Source: Mesorhizobium sp. B2-7-1 (GTDB lineage: Bacteria > Pseudomonadota > Alphaproteobacteria > Rhizobiales > Rhizobiaceae). Taken from it: DNA of 63,260 nucleotides. The position numbers were made by a program, and so were the translations under genes. The first letter of the stretch is position 1; every line of letters starts with the position of its first letter. This document shows, piece after piece, positions 62,488 to 63,260 of the stretch. Below the pieces are notes generated by a model. The model ran no database searches, was not told the DNA's origin, and saw only the letters and a list, made by a program, of their open reading frames with translations. The stretch lies in contig NZ_VFUA01000028.1 in NCBI RefSeq assembly GCF_006440735.1, positions 1 to 63,260 on the forward strand, written 5' to 3'.

Positions 62488-63260
62488 GATGGGTGGACGG
62501 CCCCTTGCGGCATCGAATGTGCCAAGCTGGTCGTGTTGTTGAACCCCAGCGGAGGAGACCGTCCGTCATGCAAGCTATCAGATTTGGAATCGATTTGGCC
62601 AAGAATGTGTTTCAGGTGCACGGCGTGGATGCGAGCGGGCGGGTGGTCGCGCAGCGCCAGCTGCGCCGCGCGCAGGTGGAGAAGTTCTTCGCCGCGCAGC
62701 CGCCGGCGCTGATCGGCATGGAGGCCTGCGGCTCGGCTCATCATTGGGGCCGCACACTCAGCGCGCTCGGCCATGAGGTCAAGCTGATGCCGCCGGCCTA
62801 TGTGAAGCCCTACGTGCCGCGCAACAAGAACGATGCCCGCGATGCGCAAGGCTGTTGCGAGGCGGTGAGCCGGCCCGACATGCGCTTCGTGCCGATCAAG
62901 ACAGTCGAACAGCAATGGGCTCGGGCGCTGCACCGCACACGCGACCTTCTGGTGCGCCAGCGCACGCAACTGGCCAATGCCATGCGTGGCATGCTCTATG
63001 AGATGGGCCTGACAAGCGCCAAGGGGGCGGCGGGCATCGAGACCCTGCTGCAACGCATCGAGACGGCCGATGAAGCCATCCCCGCGGCGCTGTTGATCTG
63101 TCTGACGCCTCTGGCCGGGCAATGGCGCGCGCTGGATGGCGAGATCGGCAAGCTGGACAAGCAGATCCTGGCTCAGGTCAGGCGGCAGCAAGCGGCCTTG
63201 CGGCTGACGACGATCCCGAGCGTCGGCCCGATCATCGCGCATGCGACCATCGCAGCCATC
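62488..63260 (+). mobile_element. IS110/IS1111-family element, cut by window end
   Basis: The left side starts near 62488 at the break in the family B repeat. GGACGG (62495-62500) and CCGTCC (62560-62565) could form a stem that covers the transposase ribosome binding site. The right end is outside the window. The family uses no classical terminal repeats and a guide (bridge) RNA; for IS1111-type members that RNA is expected at the far end. Confidence 0.7.
62569..63260 (+). CDS. IS110/IS1111-family transposase, 3' truncated by window
   Basis: First ~230 residues of a DEDD transposase. IRFGIDLAKNVFQVHGVDAS carries the first Asp. PALIGMEACGSAHHWGRTLS carries the Glu, and VKPYVPRNKNDARDAQGCCE the following Asp pair. 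RFVPIKTVEQQWARALHRTR is typical of the IS1111 group. The C-terminal Tnp_20 domain starts at LRLTTIPSVGPIIAHATIAA as the window ends. GGAGGAGAC lies before ATG 62569. No stop or frameshift is seen in the visible part. Confidence 0.92.

Overview
The window comes from a high-GC alphaproteobacterium of the Rhizobiales, most likely Mesorhizobium or a close relative. The evidence is gene content and intergenic style: an sdhC-sdhD-sdhA-sdhB operon, a hemC-hemD-Mic60-HemY block, FtsK and a secreted protein each behind a perfect CtrA box, a MucR/Ros regulator with Asp in place of the second zinc-finger Cys, and many RIME-like palindromic elements between genes. Genus assignment is inference; no rRNA is present. 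Most of the window is ordinary chromosome, with small AT-richer accessory patches near 15.5-16.4 kb, 22.2-22.9 kb and 46.6-46.9 kb.

Layout. 0-5 kb: DUF2000 and AraC genes (divergent), a MarR regulator, a His-rich COG0523 metallochaperone GTPase, and a complete IS5-family element inside a RIME palindrome. 5-11 kb: leuC, a small hypothetical protein, two diguanylate cyclase paralogues, a CtrA-box secreted protein and an MliC-like lipoprotein. 11.5-15.4 kb: succinate dehydrogenase operon with a DUF3052 gene inside it. 15.4-16.4 kb: accessory patch ending in an odd tRNA-Glu-like gene. 16.5-25.2 kb: YceH, OsmC, a coupled small membrane protein and YCII protein, a glycosyltransferase plus carbamoyltransferase pair (the latter broken by an in-frame amber codon), a TerB-like protein, DUF3892, a UbiH-type hydroxylase and TesB. 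25.4-27.3 kb: glnK-amtB behind a sigma-54-like promoter. 27.9-36.4 kb: ftsK, LolA (with a Tat-like signal), xthA, a cNMP-binding protein, an OmpR-type response regulator, an L,D-transpeptidase, DUF1127 and LysR. 36.4-40.5 kb (minus strand): DUF1761, a methyltransferase coupled to an EVE protein, YciI, gpsA and tsaD. 40.5-46.6 kb: hemC, hemD, Mic60, HemY, TerB and a class I amidotransferase. 47-50.5 kb: MFS exporter, aminotransferase, mucR. 50.7-56.2 kb (minus strand): a compact four-gene set, GH15 glucosidase, gnd, zwf and polyphosphate glucokinase. 56.4-61 kb: a divergent sugar ABC importer. 61-63.3 kb: ppa, a GNAT enzyme and the start of an IS110/IS1111-family element that runs off the window.

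How genes work together. The GH15-gnd-zwf-ppgK set could turn an internal alpha-glucan into glucose, glucose-6-phosphate and then pentose phosphate with NADPH, priming glucose with polyphosphate instead of ATP. The hem block makes uroporphyrinogen III next to membrane-shaping Mic60. glnK-amtB is the nitrogen-limitation module.

The most unusual signals are not protein-coding. A ~117-bp palindromic element occurs four times, always 0-13 nt after a stop codon and in the same orientation; at three sites it is nested in a different, locus-specific stem. A second palindromic family includes a 51-bp inverted repeat with one mismatch. A tRNA-Glu-like gene appears to carry a 20-nt self-complementary insertion in its acceptor stem. 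A three-hairpin leader precedes the DUF3892 gene.
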